NCBI RefSeq assembly: GCF_036895565.1
Contig: NZ_CP145904.1
Coordinates: 992,001-1,056,000, forward strand
DNA: 64,000 nt
Direction of reading: 5' to 3'
From: Flavobacterium sp. KS-LB2
Lineage (GTDB): Bacteria > Bacteroidota > Bacteroidia > Flavobacteriales > Flavobacteriaceae
Positions within the stretch are counted from its first letter, which is position 1. Every line of letters begins with the position of its first letter. The notes beneath the pieces were generated by a model. That model did not search any database. It worked only from the letters and a program-made list of their open reading frames with translations, and was not told the origin of the DNA. Positions 8,511-17,649 of the stretch are shown here, piece after piece. The position numbers were made by a program, and so were the translations under genes.

Positions 8511-9929
8511 TTATTTAATCAATTTGTTCAGCATTCCATTAAAAATAAAGCCGTGAAACGGCAAAACAGAATACCAATATAATTTCCCCCAAATTCCTCT
8601 GGGTCTAAACGTAGCTGATTGATACAAGGTATTGTTGATTATTTTGAATTCGAGCCAGGCTTCACCCGGCAATTTCATTTCGGCAAACAAGATTAATTTT
8701 CCTTCCTCTTTATTGGCATACAAAACGCGCCAAAAGTCGAGTGCATCTCCAGAATGAATGTCGTGTCTATTGGTTCGTCCTCTTCTAGAACCTACACCAC
8801 CGTATAATTTGTCTATAAACCCACGTAAACTCCACAGCCAATCACCATAATACCAACCCGAATCACCGCCAATCGACCAGATCTTATTTATAGTATAGTC
8901 ACGGTCAATAATTTCCATTTTTCTTCTGTCAATAAAGCAATCCTTTTTTGGAACTTTTAAATACTCCGACAAATTGCTGCTAAAACGCCCGCTGATTAAG
9001 GAATCTTTCCAACTCGAAGCTACTTTGTCTTCGTCTACTTTTATCAAAGCACGGGAAAGCGCTTGTTTGTAGGTCATAGGCGTAACATTTAATAATGCAT
9101 TGATGCGGTTGTCACTACAAACCACTTCTACTTTCATACTGCTCACAAGTGCTGACGCGAGTCTATAGGATGTTGAGGTTACAAAATACAGCCAATAGGA
9201 AGATAGTTTAGGTGTCATTACTGGTATGGTAAAAATCCATCGTTTTAGATTTTTGGCCTTGGCAAAACCCAAAAGCATTTCTTTATACGTTAAAATATCA
9301 GGTCCTCCAATATCAAAACTCTGATTGAAGGTTACTGGATTTAGTAATGATTTTGATAAAAACTCAAGTACATCAGGAATGGCAATCGGTTGGCACTTGG
9401 TATTGAGCCATTTTGGGGTAATCATTATAGGAAGTTTATTGACTAAATCTCGAATAATTTCGAACGAGGCGCTACCAGAACCTACTATAATGCCAGCTCT
9501 TAATGTAGTTGTAGCGAAGGTTCCAATATTTAATATATCTTCTACTTTTTTTCGTGAGGATAAATGTTTGGAGAGTGATGTGTCATTGACAATCCCACTC
9601 AAGTAAATGACTTGTTTAACTTTAGTTTCATTCATTAGTTGCACAAAATTTAGTGCTGAGATGCTTTCTAATTCATCATAATTATTCGCTGAGCCCGACA
9701 TAGAATGAATTAAGTAATAGGCTGCATCAATGGTTTCGGGAATTGCAGATAAGGATTCTTCGTCTAAAAAATCAACTTCGATTACAGTTACTTTTTGTTG
9801 AAACTCAACGGGGCAATAGAACCTATTCTTATCCCTCACACAGCAAATTACATCGTGACCTTGGGCTACCAATAAGGGTAATAATCGCTTTCCAATATAA
9901 CCCGTTGCACCTGTTAAGAGAATTTTCAT
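8511..9929 (-). CDS. NAD(P)-binding oxidoreductase with C-terminal DUF2867-like domain
   Basis: A 472-residue protein. Residues 1-290 form an NmrA/atypical-SDR Rossmann domain (GATGYIGKRLLPLL at 7-20, YLIHSMSG later). The rest resembles the DUF2867 domain (WYYGDWLWSLRGF, GKLYWYSVLPFH). It is the last gene of the minus-strand light-cluster operon and lies 108 bp downstream of folE. Homologues are common in photolyase/carotenoid neighbourhoods. The substrate is unknown. Confidence 0.85.
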   Translation of the reverse strand: MKILLTGATGYIGKRLLPLLVAQGHDVICCVRDKNRFYCPVEFQQKVTVIEVDFLDEESLSAIPETIDAAYYLIHSMSGSANNYDELESISALNFVQLMNETKVKQVIYLSGIVNDTSLSKHLSSRKKVEDILNIGTFATTTLRAGIIVGSGSASFEIIRDLVNKLPIMITPKWLNTKCQPIAIPDVLEFLSKSLLNPVTFNQSFDIGGPDILTYKEMLLGFAKAKNLKRWIFTIPVMTPKLSSYWLYFVTSTSYRLASALVSSMKVEVVCSDNRINALLNVTPMTYKQALSRALIKVDEDKVASSWKDSLISGRFSSNLSEYLKVPKKDCFIDRRKMEIIDRDYTINKIWSIGGDSGWYYGDWLWSLRGFIDKLYGGVGSRRGRTNRHDIHSGDALDFWRVLYANKEEGKLILFAEMKLPGEAWLEFKIINNTLYQSATFRPRGIWGKLYWYSVLPFHGFIFNGMLNKLIK

Positions 9930-10037
9930 GGCTGTGTGAATTAGGTTAACAAAGAAAGGAAATTACGCAATAGTTAAATTTTGTAATTTCCTTCTGTGAA
10001 TTTAGGGTTGATTTGTAATTTTTATCTGAAGATAGAA

Positions 10038-10649
10038 TTAACTTAATTTATTGGAAACTAAGCTGATAAATTCTTTTCTTGTTTTGTCTTTCTCGAAAGC
10101 TCCTGTAAAAGAAGAAGTCGTGGTAACTGAATTCTGTTTTTGAATGCCTCGCATTTGCATGCACATGTGTTGGGCTTCAATCACAACAGCAACTCCAAGT
10201 GGATTCAACGCATCCTGAATACAATTTTTAATCTGGTCTGTCAATCGTTCTTGTACTTGCATTCTTCGTGCAAAAGCATCCACAACTCTTGGGATTTTAC
10301 TTAAACCTACAATTTTACCATTTGGAATATAAGCCACGTGTGCTTTTCCAAAAAACGGTAACATGTGGTGTTCGCACATCGAGTACACTTCGATGTCTTT
10401 TACCACAATCATTTGCTGATGGTCTTCGGTAAACATGGCTGATTTTAGGATTTCCAGAGGATCTAATCCGTAACCATGTGTTAAGTATTGCATCGCTTTG
10501 GCCACACGCTCTGGTGTTTTTTCTAAACCTTCACGAGTTACATCTTCGCCTAAATTATCAATTATTACTCTATAATTATCCGCTAATGCTTCTGTAATTT
10601 CGGTATCGTATTGTTCAATTTTTTCGTAACTTTTCATTTCTTTTATCAT
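10038..10649 (-). CDS. folE: GTP cyclohydrolase I
   Basis: A 203-residue FolE that converts GTP to 7,8-dihydroneopterin triphosphate, the entry to pterin and folate synthesis. The zinc site CEHH, in [11 protein letters not shown], and [23 protein letters not shown] are diagnostic. An in-frame Met five codons in (10637) is an alternative start. Its place among photolyase genes makes sense because MTHF, the usual photolyase antenna chromophore, is a folate. This may be a light-regulated second copy, but the rest of the genome is not visible. Confidence 0.95.
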   Translation of the reverse strand: MIKEMKSYEKIEQYDTEITEALADNYRVIIDNLGEDVTREGLEKTPERVAKAMQYLTHGYGLDPLEILKSAMFTEDHQQMIVVKDIEVYSMCEHHMLPFFGKAHVAYIPNGKIVGLSKIPRVVDAFARRMQVQERLTDQIKNCIQDALNPLGVAVVIEAQHMCMQMRGIQKQNSVTTTSSFTGAFEKDKTRKEFISLVSNKLS

Positions 10650-10689
10650 GGTATGCTGTATTACTATTTTAAGTTTGCTAATTTTATTT

Positions 10690-11373
10690 TTAAATTTTAA
10701 AAGTCACGATTCCGTAATCCATTTCAAATATTTGACCTGAAATAGATTTTGCATTTTCCGAAATCAAGAAGTTGGCCATATTCGCCACTTCTTCGGGTTT
10801 TAAATACCCTTTCATCGGGTGACGCTCTACCATGTTTTCTTTCATGCGGTCATTTCTCAAAATACCTGCTGAAAGTGACGTTTCGGTAATCGTGGGAGCA
10901 ATGGCATTGATGCGTACTACCGAAGCCAGTTCTGCTCCCAGCGATTTTACTAATCCTTCGATTCCAGCTTTTGCAGTAGCGATACTAGCATGAAACGGCA
11001 TTCCTAATTTTGCGGCTACCGTGCTAAACAAAACAATCGATGGATTAGTTCCTTTTTTTAAAACAGGTAAATATTTTTGTATGGCCTTTACTGCGCCAAT
11101 GACATTAATTTCAAAATCATTTCTGAAATCATCGATGCTTAAACTCCCTATTGGTTTCAAATTGATAGAACCCGGACAATATATTAGGGTATCTACTGTT
11201 TCAATGTCAGGAAGTGAATCCTGCAGTACATCTACTGAAAAATGTTTAAGGTTGGGATGTGTGATGTCTGGCGCATTTCGGCTAATGTTGTACACCATAT
11301 TTTTTTCTAGTTGTTGCAACAGAATAGCACTACCAATTCCTTTACTACCACCTATAATTACTATGTTTTTCAT
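10690..11373 (-). CDS. SDR-family protein lacking the usual catalytic Tyr
   Basis: A 227-residue short-chain dehydrogenase/reductase fold. The cofactor motif GGSKGIG is at residues 8-14, and PKxG-like and [14 protein letters not shown] strands follow. The expected YxxxK reads I-A-T-A-K in [10 protein letters not shown], so the catalytic Tyr is replaced, while Lys is kept. It may be a non-canonical reductase or a binding protein. It sits 40 bp upstream of folE in the same operon, so a pterin-related role is possible but unproved. Confidence 0.8.
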   Translation of the reverse strand: MKNIVIIGGSKGIGSAILLQQLEKNMVYNISRNAPDITHPNLKHFSVDVLQDSLPDIETVDTLIYCPGSINLKPIGSLSIDDFRNDFEINVIGAVKAIQKYLPVLKKGTNPSIVLFSTVAAKLGMPFHASIATAKAGIEGLVKSLGAELASVVRINAIAPTITETSLSAGILRNDRMKENMVERHPMKGYLKPEEVANMANFLISENAKSISGQIFEMDYGIVTFKI

Positions 11374-11429
11374 ATATTATTCAATCAGTTATTTAAAATA
11401 TATTTTAGATTTATCAATTTTTTCTATTA

Positions 11430-11714
11430 TTATCTTTTAGAAATTTTATTATTGTTAATTTGTCTCTGCATCGTACACTTGAAACGACCTTCACGAAAAT
11501 CTCTTAATTTTTCGTGTTTGGTTTTGCGGCCTTGTACTCTTTCACGCCACATTCTAAAACTCGAAGGTTTCATTTCGGTACGCATCAAGTCAATTACTTC
11601 TTGTTCTTTTAATCCAAATTGCATTAAAATGGCATCAAAAGTGGTTCGGTCTTCCCAAGCCATCTCAATGATTCTATCTTTTTCTAAATCAGTTAGTTCT
11701 TTTTTTGTATTCAT
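11430..11714 (-). CDS. TIGR03643 family protein
   Basis: A 94-residue basic protein with the hallmark LTDLEKDRIIEMAWEDRTTF, followed by FGLKEQEVIDLMR and FRMWRERVQGRKTKH. This small helix-turn-helix-like family is nearly always found next to photolyase/cryptochrome genes, and no biochemical role is known to me. It is placed 28 bp after the cryptochrome-like gene in the same operon. Confidence 0.9.
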   Translation of the reverse strand: MNTKKELTDLEKDRIIEMAWEDRTTFDAILMQFGLKEQEVIDLMRTEMKPSSFRMWRERVQGRKTKHEKLRDFREGRFKCTMQRQINNNKISKR

Positions 11715-11742
11715 AAATTATATTTTTATTTCCATTAAAATA

Positions 11743-13227
11743 TTATTCGCTGTCTCCAATATCGGCCATGGTGTGTAACTTTAATATCCTTGAACTTTCT
11801 TCTTTTACCAATGGATTTTTCTTCATTTTCCATAAAAAATCACTAGCAAATTTTCTCGTTCGTTCCATATTTACAATGGGTTTTGGATAACTAATTCCTA
11901 CTTCAAAATCATTAAATTTTTGGTCTAAATAAGTCATTTTATAGGGTTCATGCACAAAAGCCCGTGGCAAGTTGCGCAATTCAGGAACCCATTTCTTAAT
12001 AAATTCACCATCTGGATCGTGTTCGTAACTATTCTTTATTGGATTATATATACGTAACATATTGATTCCCGTTTCACCAGCCTGCATTTGCAACTGCGGA
12101 AAATGAATTCCAGGTTCAAAATCCAAGAACATTTGTGATAAATGTTGTGTGGCTTCTTGCCAAGGTTGCCATAAATTATGAGTGAAAAAAGACACTAACA
12201 TCGCACGCATTCTAAAGTTCAAATAACCAGTTTGATTCAAGCAACGCATGGAAGCATCGATTAAAGGGAATCCTGTTTGTCCCGTTTTCCAGGCTTCAAT
12301 ATAATTTTCATTGACTTTCTTTTTTAAAGAATGAAATCCTTTATTCACACTTTCAAACTCCATGATTTCTTCCATCTCAAATTTTTGTATGAAATGTGCC
12401 TGCCAAGTCAGCCTAGATATAAAAGAGTCAATTTGTTTTTTATGGCTACATGTCAATCGGAACGTGGCCGCTTTCTGCAATACTTGTCTGGACGAAAGAT
12501 TTCCCCACGCAATGTAGGGAGATAATCTGCTGCAACTTTTTCGCGCTAATAATGGTTTAGAGATGTGCGAACTATAATTATGATAGCGCTCTTCAAAGAA
12601 ATTTTGTAAATATTTCCCAGCCATTGTGCTTCCTCCTTTTTGAAAAACAGTATTCGGGATTGTTTCTAAATTGACCTTTTCCAATGTTTTTTCCAGTTCG
12701 ATAATAGCTTCGATATGAAGAAAATTTTCTGCTTTCGAATCAAAAATAAATAGAGGTTCATTCATGTATTTTTCCCACTTTGAAACCCAATTATTTCTGT
12801 TTTTCAACGCTCTGAAAATTCCGTTATTAGTGTTTTCAATCCAATTAATTAGATTGTTTTTGCAAAATCGTTTGAAGGTTTTATCTCTTTCATAAGTGAT
12901 TTTTAAACCGGTTTCCTGGTGGGAGTATACGGTATCAATCTTGTACGTTTCCTCTAGGATGTTAAATACCTGCAGCACCTCAGAAGTTACAGCGAGTACT
13001 CTCGTGTTCGATTGTTCCAACTGTTTATTGAGGTCTAATAGGGATTGCTTGATAAAATTCCAATGTCTTGAGCTGTAATGCGAGTCATTTTCTAAAGATT
13101 TTTCAAATACATAAAGCAACAAAGTGGGTATGCCTGATTGCGTTGCATTAAAAATCGCCTCGTTATCCTGTAAACGAAGGTCTCTTTTAAACCAAACCAC
13201 ATTGATATGTTCCTTGTTAGTATTCAT
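11743..13227 (-). CDS. Degenerate cryptochrome/photolyase-family protein (FAD-binding domain 7)
   Basis: A 494-residue photolyase homologue with the N-terminal antenna fold (VVWFKRDLRLQDNEAIF) and FAD-domain landmarks (AWGNLSS, TGFPLIDASMRCL, LRIYNP). Aligned gaplessly against the photolyase at 7077-8372, the flavin pocket reads GIHFPQLQMQAGETGINM. The residues equivalent to the N5-contact Asn and the WQW tryptophans of E. coli PhrB are therefore lost. It belongs to a divergent clade common in light-regulated clusters. Classical CPD repair is doubtful. It is 7 bp downstream of cry-DASH. Confidence 0.85.
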   Translation of the reverse strand: MNTNKEHINVVWFKRDLRLQDNEAIFNATQSGIPTLLLYVFEKSLENDSHYSSRHWNFIKQSLLDLNKQLEQSNTRVLAVTSEVLQVFNILEETYKIDTVYSHQETGLKITYERDKTFKRFCKNNLINWIENTNNGIFRALKNRNNWVSKWEKYMNEPLFIFDSKAENFLHIEAIIELEKTLEKVNLETIPNTVFQKGGSTMAGKYLQNFFEERYHNYSSHISKPLLARKSCSRLSPYIAWGNLSSRQVLQKAATFRLTCSHKKQIDSFISRLTWQAHFIQKFEMEEIMEFESVNKGFHSLKKKVNENYIEAWKTGQTGFPLIDASMRCLNQTGYLNFRMRAMLVSFFTHNLWQPWQEATQHLSQMFLDFEPGIHFPQLQMQAGETGINMLRIYNPIKNSYEHDPDGEFIKKWVPELRNLPRAFVHEPYKMTYLDQKFNDFEVGISYPKPIVNMERTRKFASDFLWKMKKNPLVKEESSRILKLHTMADIGDSE

Positions 13228-13234
13228 TTAATTT

Positions 13235-14539
13235 TTAAAATAATTGTTGTTGCAGCCATAATTTTTGGAATTTTGATTGTCCGTCATAATTCTCGGCTTG
13301 TAACTTAATATTGAATTTTCTATCTCTGGGATCGTTGCCTACACCGGAAACATACATCCAATTGCCGTAATTGCTATGTACGTCATAATCTAGTAACATA
13401 GCTTCAAAATACGTAGCTCCTATGCGCCAGTCTAACAGAAGATTCTTTGCAAAATAAGACGCCACATTTTGCCTGCCGCGATTGCTCATCCATCCTGTTT
13501 GCTGCAATTCGATCATGTTGGCATTTACAAAAGGTTCCTGTGTGTTGCCTTTGATCCAGTTGTTTATAGCTGATTGATTGCTTTTCCAATCGTATTTTTT
13601 ATCTAAAATTCCTCCAATTTTAAAAATGGAATTCCCGTTTTTCAATGATATATATTTAAAATAATCCCTCCAAATCAGTTCGAAAATTAACCAATAAGTC
13701 GAATCATTTTTCTCGATTTGTTGCTCGTATTTAACAATTTCCCAATAAATACTCTTCGCCGAAATAGAACCGTTTGCCAACCAAGGAGAAAATTTCGAAC
13801 TAAAATCAGTTCCAATTAATCCGTTACGAGTGAGCTTGTAAACACTTAATTTTTTGGTTTCCCAAAAATAACTGTGCAGCCTTTTCAGTGCTTCATCTTC
13901 GCCACCAAGAAAAGGGAACGCCGTTCTGGAGTCTATTTCAAAAGCAGTAAACTCTAGTGTTGCCATGCTTGGAATCACAGTTTCATTTGTGCTCCAATTT
14001 TCTTTAGGCATGGGTTGAACTGAAAATTGAGGTCGGATTTTCGTTGATTTTTCACACTTATTTCTGAATTGTGTAAAAACATTTGGAATCGATTGGATTT
14101 CAAACGGAATATCTTCAGGATGAAATAAGAACTGATTGTAAGTAGCTGTGAAAACTACTGATTCCGAAACTTTTAATTTTATATTTTCTAAAACTTCCAT
14201 TTCCTCACTGGTCCATTCTTCTTGGAAGTAAACAGAAGTGATTTCATTTAGAGCAATAATTTCTGGAATCGAATCTTCGGGTTTTTGGTGATAAACCAAA
14301 AGCGAAATATTTAATTTTTCCAGATTTTGTCGCAATGCAGTTACCGATTCAATTAAGAATTGAGCCCGATATTTCTCTGTTTTCTTAAAACCAAATCGTG
14401 TTTGCTCATAATGTCTTGGGTCAAAAAAGTACACCGCAATTACGGTTTCATTTTCATTAATAGCATTTGTCAACGATTCGTTATCATGAACTCTCAAATC
14501 ATTTCTAAACCAAACTAACCCTTTTTGTTTCTTTTGCAT
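13235..14539 (-). CDS. DASH-family cryptochrome
   Basis: A 434-residue cry-DASH. The N-terminal LVWFRNDLRVHDNESL is followed by the DASH-type FAD domain, including WRDYFKYIS, QQTGWMSNRGRQNVASYF, GNWMYVSGVGNDPRDRKFN and the terminal QAENYDGQSKFQKLW. Cry-DASH proteins bind FAD and MTHF and repair CPDs mainly in single-stranded DNA. The start overlaps the end of a small DUF2256 gene by 25 bp, so translational coupling is likely. Confidence 0.95.
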   Translation of the reverse strand: MQKKQKGLVWFRNDLRVHDNESLTNAINENETVIAVYFFDPRHYEQTRFGFKKTEKYRAQFLIESVTALRQNLEKLNISLLVYHQKPEDSIPEIIALNEITSVYFQEEWTSEEMEVLENIKLKVSESVVFTATYNQFLFHPEDIPFEIQSIPNVFTQFRNKCEKSTKIRPQFSVQPMPKENWSTNETVIPSMATLEFTAFEIDSRTAFPFLGGEDEALKRLHSYFWETKKLSVYKLTRNGLIGTDFSSKFSPWLANGSISAKSIYWEIVKYEQQIEKNDSTYWLIFELIWRDYFKYISLKNGNSIFKIGGILDKKYDWKSNQSAINNWIKGNTQEPFVNANMIELQQTGWMSNRGRQNVASYFAKNLLLDWRIGATYFEAMLLDYDVHSNYGNWMYVSGVGNDPRDRKFNIKLQAENYDGQSKFQKLWLQQQLF

Positions 14540-14649
14540 TTTTCACTACAGTATTTGACTTCGTCCCAAACTTTTTCCCATTTTTTCCGCCAATTAAATG
14601 GTCGGTTGCAAACCAAACACATTTTAGAAGGCAGATTTTCTTTCTTCAC
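14515..14649 (-). CDS. DUF2256 small zinc-ribbon-like protein
   Basis: A 44-residue gene starting at GTG (14649-14647), which overlaps the TAG stop of the ABC1 kinase gene by one base and ends in TAG at 14515-14517. The protein keeps two cysteine pairs (MCLVC and YCSEKC) and the sequence NRPFNWRKKWEKVWDEVKYC, the DUF2256 signature. DUF2256 proteins are typical small partners in photolyase/cryptochrome operons. It is too short for ordinary ORF calls, and its 3' end lies inside the cry-DASH gene. Confidence 0.9.
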   Translation of the reverse strand: MKKENLPSKMCLVCNRPFNWRKKWEKVWDEVKYCSEKCKRNKKG

Positions 14650-15956
14650 TAGTTGTATTTTTCAAATTCATTAACGACAATTGTCGCTTTCAAATCAAAC
14701 ATCAAATTGTACAATCCAAAAAACGTTCTATTCATGTAAATGAAATGTTTAGATCCTCTATTGCCGTTCATTTTACGCAAATTCGTGTCTTTTGAAAATC
14801 GTTCTCCTAATTGTGCAATGCTTTCAAAGAAGGCTGCATCAGAAAAATCAAAAATTTTAGTTTGAAATGGCTTGGTGAATAGCGATAATAAATCGTAAAA
14901 CATTTGCGTGAAATAGGCCACTTCTTCTTTGGAATCATCCGCTCTAAGAATTTCTAATTCGTATAATTTTTGGCTAAAAAGTTTTTTGTTGTCAATAACT
15001 TCCTTGTTTATCAATTCAAAATAAGGAATGTAAAAGTCATTTGGAATTTGTTTCATACATCCAAAATCTAACGCAACCAACTCGTTTTTATCGTTGACCA
15101 AGAAATTTCCCGGATGTGGATCAGCATGTACTTTTTTCAGAATATGAATTTGGTACATATAAAAATCCCATAAGGCTTGCCCAATTTTATCTGCGACTTC
15201 CTGATTGTCATTTTTATTTGTGAATTCCGAAAGATGTATTCCCGTCATCCAATCCATCGTGATAATTTTCTCTGATGAAAATTGAGAATAGTAATTTGGG
15301 AAAACCAGATTTTCAATCTTTTTACAGGCTTCAACTACTTCTTGGCTTTGTTTTAGTTCCAATAAATAGTTAGTTTCCTCAACCAATTTGTCTTCAACTT
15401 CCTTGAAATATTTATCAGAATCTTTTCCTTGAAGGTTGAACATTCTAATCGCAATTGGTTTTACCAAAGCTAAATCAGAGGAAATACTATTGGCTACGCC
15501 AGGATACTGAATTTTTACGGCTAGTTTTTTACCATCTTTCATGGCAACATGCACTTGCCCAATACTTGCTGCGTTAACGGAGTTTGCATTGAATTCATCA
15601 AAAATTTCGTATGGTGTTTTACCAAAATTTGTTTTGAATGTTTTTAGTACTAATGGCGCAGAAAGTGGTGGTACCGAAAATTGAGAAAGCGAAAATTTTT
15701 CTACGTAGGCCTGTGGCAAAAAACTTTTATCCATACTAAGCATTTGCGCAACTTTCAGCGCACTTCCTTTCAGACTTTTTAATCCGTCATAAATATCTTC
15801 GGCATTGTCTTCGTTGAGTTTATCACGAGTCAAGTCAGAATTGACTATTTTTTCGCCGTAATATTTCAAGTAGTTTACACCAACTTTTGCTCCGGTTTGT
15901 ACTAGTTTTGTCGCCCTTTCAATTTTTGAAGTAGGAATATAATCTATCGTTTTCAT
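14649..15956 (-). CDS. ABC1/UbiB-family atypical kinase
   Basis: A 435-residue ABC1/AarF/UbiB family protein. An Ala-rich loop precedes KLAVKIQYPGV (nucleotide-binding Lys). VHADPHPGNFLV supplies the catalytic-loop Asp, and VALDFGCMKQIP is the metal-binding DFG-like motif. The KxGQ-type N-terminal motif reads GSALKVAQMLSMD. The family is tied to isoprenoid lipid metabolism. It overlaps the TetR-like gene by one base (TAATG) and DUF2256 by one base, marking a tightly packed operon with the photoreceptor genes. Confidence 0.9.
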   Translation of the reverse strand: MKTIDYIPTSKIERATKLVQTGAKVGVNYLKYYGEKIVNSDLTRDKLNEDNAEDIYDGLKSLKGSALKVAQMLSMDKSFLPQAYVEKFSLSQFSVPPLSAPLVLKTFKTNFGKTPYEIFDEFNANSVNAASIGQVHVAMKDGKKLAVKIQYPGVANSISSDLALVKPIAIRMFNLQGKDSDKYFKEVEDKLVEETNYLLELKQSQEVVEACKKIENLVFPNYYSQFSSEKIITMDWMTGIHLSEFTNKNDNQEVADKIGQALWDFYMYQIHILKKVHADPHPGNFLVNDKNELVALDFGCMKQIPNDFYIPYFELINKEVIDNKKLFSQKLYELEILRADDSKEEVAYFTQMFYDLLSLFTKPFQTKIFDFSDAAFFESIAQLGERFSKDTNLRKMNGNRGSKHFIYMNRTFFGLYNLMFDLKATIVVNEFEKYN

Positions 15957-16615
15957 TACTTGTTGTATATTTTTTCTTTGAAAATAAATTTTCCAAAGTC
16001 GATTAAGCTCTCCAGAGGAGCAATATTCATCAATTCAAAAGAAGCTTTTACTGACTTCTCAATATAGATGTCTGTTTTTTCAAAAGAGGCAGAAGAGTCA
16101 TCTAGCCAAAATTTTAATGTCAATAAAAGTTGAATCCATGACGTTTCTTGAAATGCTTTCTCTTGGAATTTTTGAATTTTTTCTTGTTGAATTCTAAAAT
16201 CGTCAGACATAATTCCTGATAGGTATTCCTTGAAACTAGTTCTTAGTTCAGCGAGCTGCATCAGTTTTTTTAATTGATTGTTGTGTTCTTTTAAAACGAG
16301 TACTACATAACTTCTGTTTGCCGTTAGAATCTCAAAAAAAGTAAAATAGAAACTTAGCATTTTACTTTTCATATCATACGTTTCATATTCTTTGTTTTTG
16401 TTCAACAATTCTACCGTCTTTTCGAGAAACATTTTAAAAATCTCTTTCTCGATACTTTCTATAGTTCCAAAAAAGGAGTAGAATTCAGTTTCTGTAAAAT
16501 CATTCATCTTTGCAAAATGATGCACTGATTTTGGTTTTTCACTATGATCGAGAACGTAGTTCATATACATTGAAACTATTTTGTCCTTTGTTAGTATTGT
16601 CTTTTTAGTAGCCAT
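15956..16615 (-). CDS. TetR-family transcriptional regulator
   Basis: A 219-residue protein with an N-terminal TetR-like HTH (KDKIVSMYMNYVLDHSEKPKSVHHFAK, then FTETEFYSFFGTIESIEKEIF) and an all-helical C-terminal half of the kind seen in ABC1-linked TetR proteins of Bacteroidetes. It is the first gene of the minus-strand operon, directly upstream of ABC1. An inverted repeat in its upstream region (16655-16682) is a candidate autoregulatory operator. Confidence 0.75.
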   Translation of the reverse strand: MATKKTILTKDKIVSMYMNYVLDHSEKPKSVHHFAKMNDFTETEFYSFFGTIESIEKEIFKMFLEKTVELLNKNKEYETYDMKSKMLSFYFTFFEILTANRSYVVLVLKEHNNQLKKLMQLAELRTSFKEYLSGIMSDDFRIQQEKIQKFQEKAFQETSWIQLLLTLKFWLDDSSASFEKTDIYIEKSVKASFELMNIAPLESLIDFGKFIFKEKIYNK

Positions 16616-16654
16616 TTTTAGTAAATTTCAAATTAAAGTATAAAGGTAGTAAAT

Positions 16655-16685
16655 GTTTAACGATATATTAATAAAGTTAAACAAA
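16655..16685. promoter_or_regulatory. Inverted-repeat operator candidate between divergent genes
   Basis: GTTTAAC (16655-16661) and its exact reverse complement GTTAAAC (16676-16682) are 21 bp apart centre to centre, two helical turns, in the 117-bp gap between the TetR-like gene and the TIGR01777 gene. The right arm extends to GTTAAACAAA, the reverse complement of TTTGTTTAAC. It could bind either the TetR-like protein or the MerR/CarH regulator. Confidence 0.45.
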
Positions 16686-16732
16686 ATTTAATATAATTTT
16701 ATATCATTATAAATCATTAGCTTTACATTATT

Positions 16733-17647
16733 ATGAAAAAAAATGTTTTAATAAGCGGAGGTTCTGGATTTATTGGTAGTCATTTAACAGGTTTATTGAT
16801 TGCGAATGGGTATTCAGTTTCTATCCTAAGTAGAAATGAAAAACAAAATAAAGGAGACATATTCTATTACAAATGGGATGTTGCCAATCAGACAATAGAT
16901 GAAAAAGCAGTTTTGAATGCAGATTTTATTATCCACTTAGCAGGTGAAAATATTGCAGAGAAAAGATGGACTGCCAAACGAAAAGCTGAAATTATTGATA
17001 GTAGAGAAAAGTCAACTCAGTTGTTGTATGCTGTTTTAAAAAAGAATAATAAAAAGTTGGATGCTTTTATTTCTGCTTCGGCAGTAGGTATTTATGGTGC
17101 TATAAATGGGGAGGAAATTTGTTCAGAGGATTCAACTTATGCAAATGATTTTCTGGGGTACACCTGTCAGAAATGGGAAGGCGCTATAGATTTTATTGAA
17201 AACCTAAACATTCGCACGGTAAAAATCCGTACTGGATTAGTATTAGGTAAAAATGATGGTTTTCTAAAAAAACTGATTCCTTTGTTTCAATTTAGATTGG
17301 GATCTGCATTGGGATCTGGAGAGCAATACATGCCTTGGATTCATGTGGATGACTTGTGTGCCATCTATTTGCAGGCAGTTATGAATCCAAATATTGAAGG
17401 TGCTTATAATGCAGCCGTTCTTGATAATACCACTAATTCTATTTTTTCTAAAACCCTAGCACGTATTTTTGGTTATTCTATTTGGTTGCCTAATGTTCCG
17501 GCTTTTGTACTAAAATTGGTCATGGGCGAAATGGCCGTAATTGTCTTGACCGGAAGAAGAGTGTCCTCAGATAAAATTGAACAGACGGGTTTTCAATTTC
17601 AATTTAAAAATCTGGAAGAAGCGCTACGAAATTGTTTAATGAAATAA
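16733..17647 (+). CDS. TIGR01777-family NAD(P)-binding epimerase-like protein
   Basis: A 304-residue extended-SDR protein with VLISGGSGFIGSHLTGLL at the N-terminus, LAGENIAEKRWTAKRKAEI in the middle and MPWIHVDDLCAIYLQA, all typical of the TIGR01777 (YfcH-like) family. The C-terminal VVxLTGRRVSSDKI variant is present as VIVLTGRRVSSDKI. It is divergent from the TetR-like gene. The reaction is unknown. It often travels with SRPBCC and photolyase genes. Confidence 0.9.
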   Translation: MKKNVLISGGSGFIGSHLTGLLIANGYSVSILSRNEKQNKGDIFYYKWDVANQTIDEKAVLNADFIIHLAGENIAEKRWTAKRKAEIIDSREKSTQLLYAVLKKNNKKLDAFISASAVGIYGAINGEEICSEDSTYANDFLGYTCQKWEGAIDFIENLNIRTVKIRTGLVLGKNDGFLKKLIPLFQFRLGSALGSGEQYMPWIHVDDLCAIYLQAVMNPNIEGAYNAAVLDNTTNSIFSKTLARIFGYSIWLPNVPAFVLKLVMGEMAVIVLTGRRVSSDKIEQTGFQFQFKNLEEALRNCLMK

Positions 17648-17649
17648 AT

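Noticed and set aside
13404..13589. Minus-strand 61-residue ORF inside cry-DASH
   Set aside because: It is an out-of-frame shadow of the cry-DASH coding region on the same strand, with no start context.
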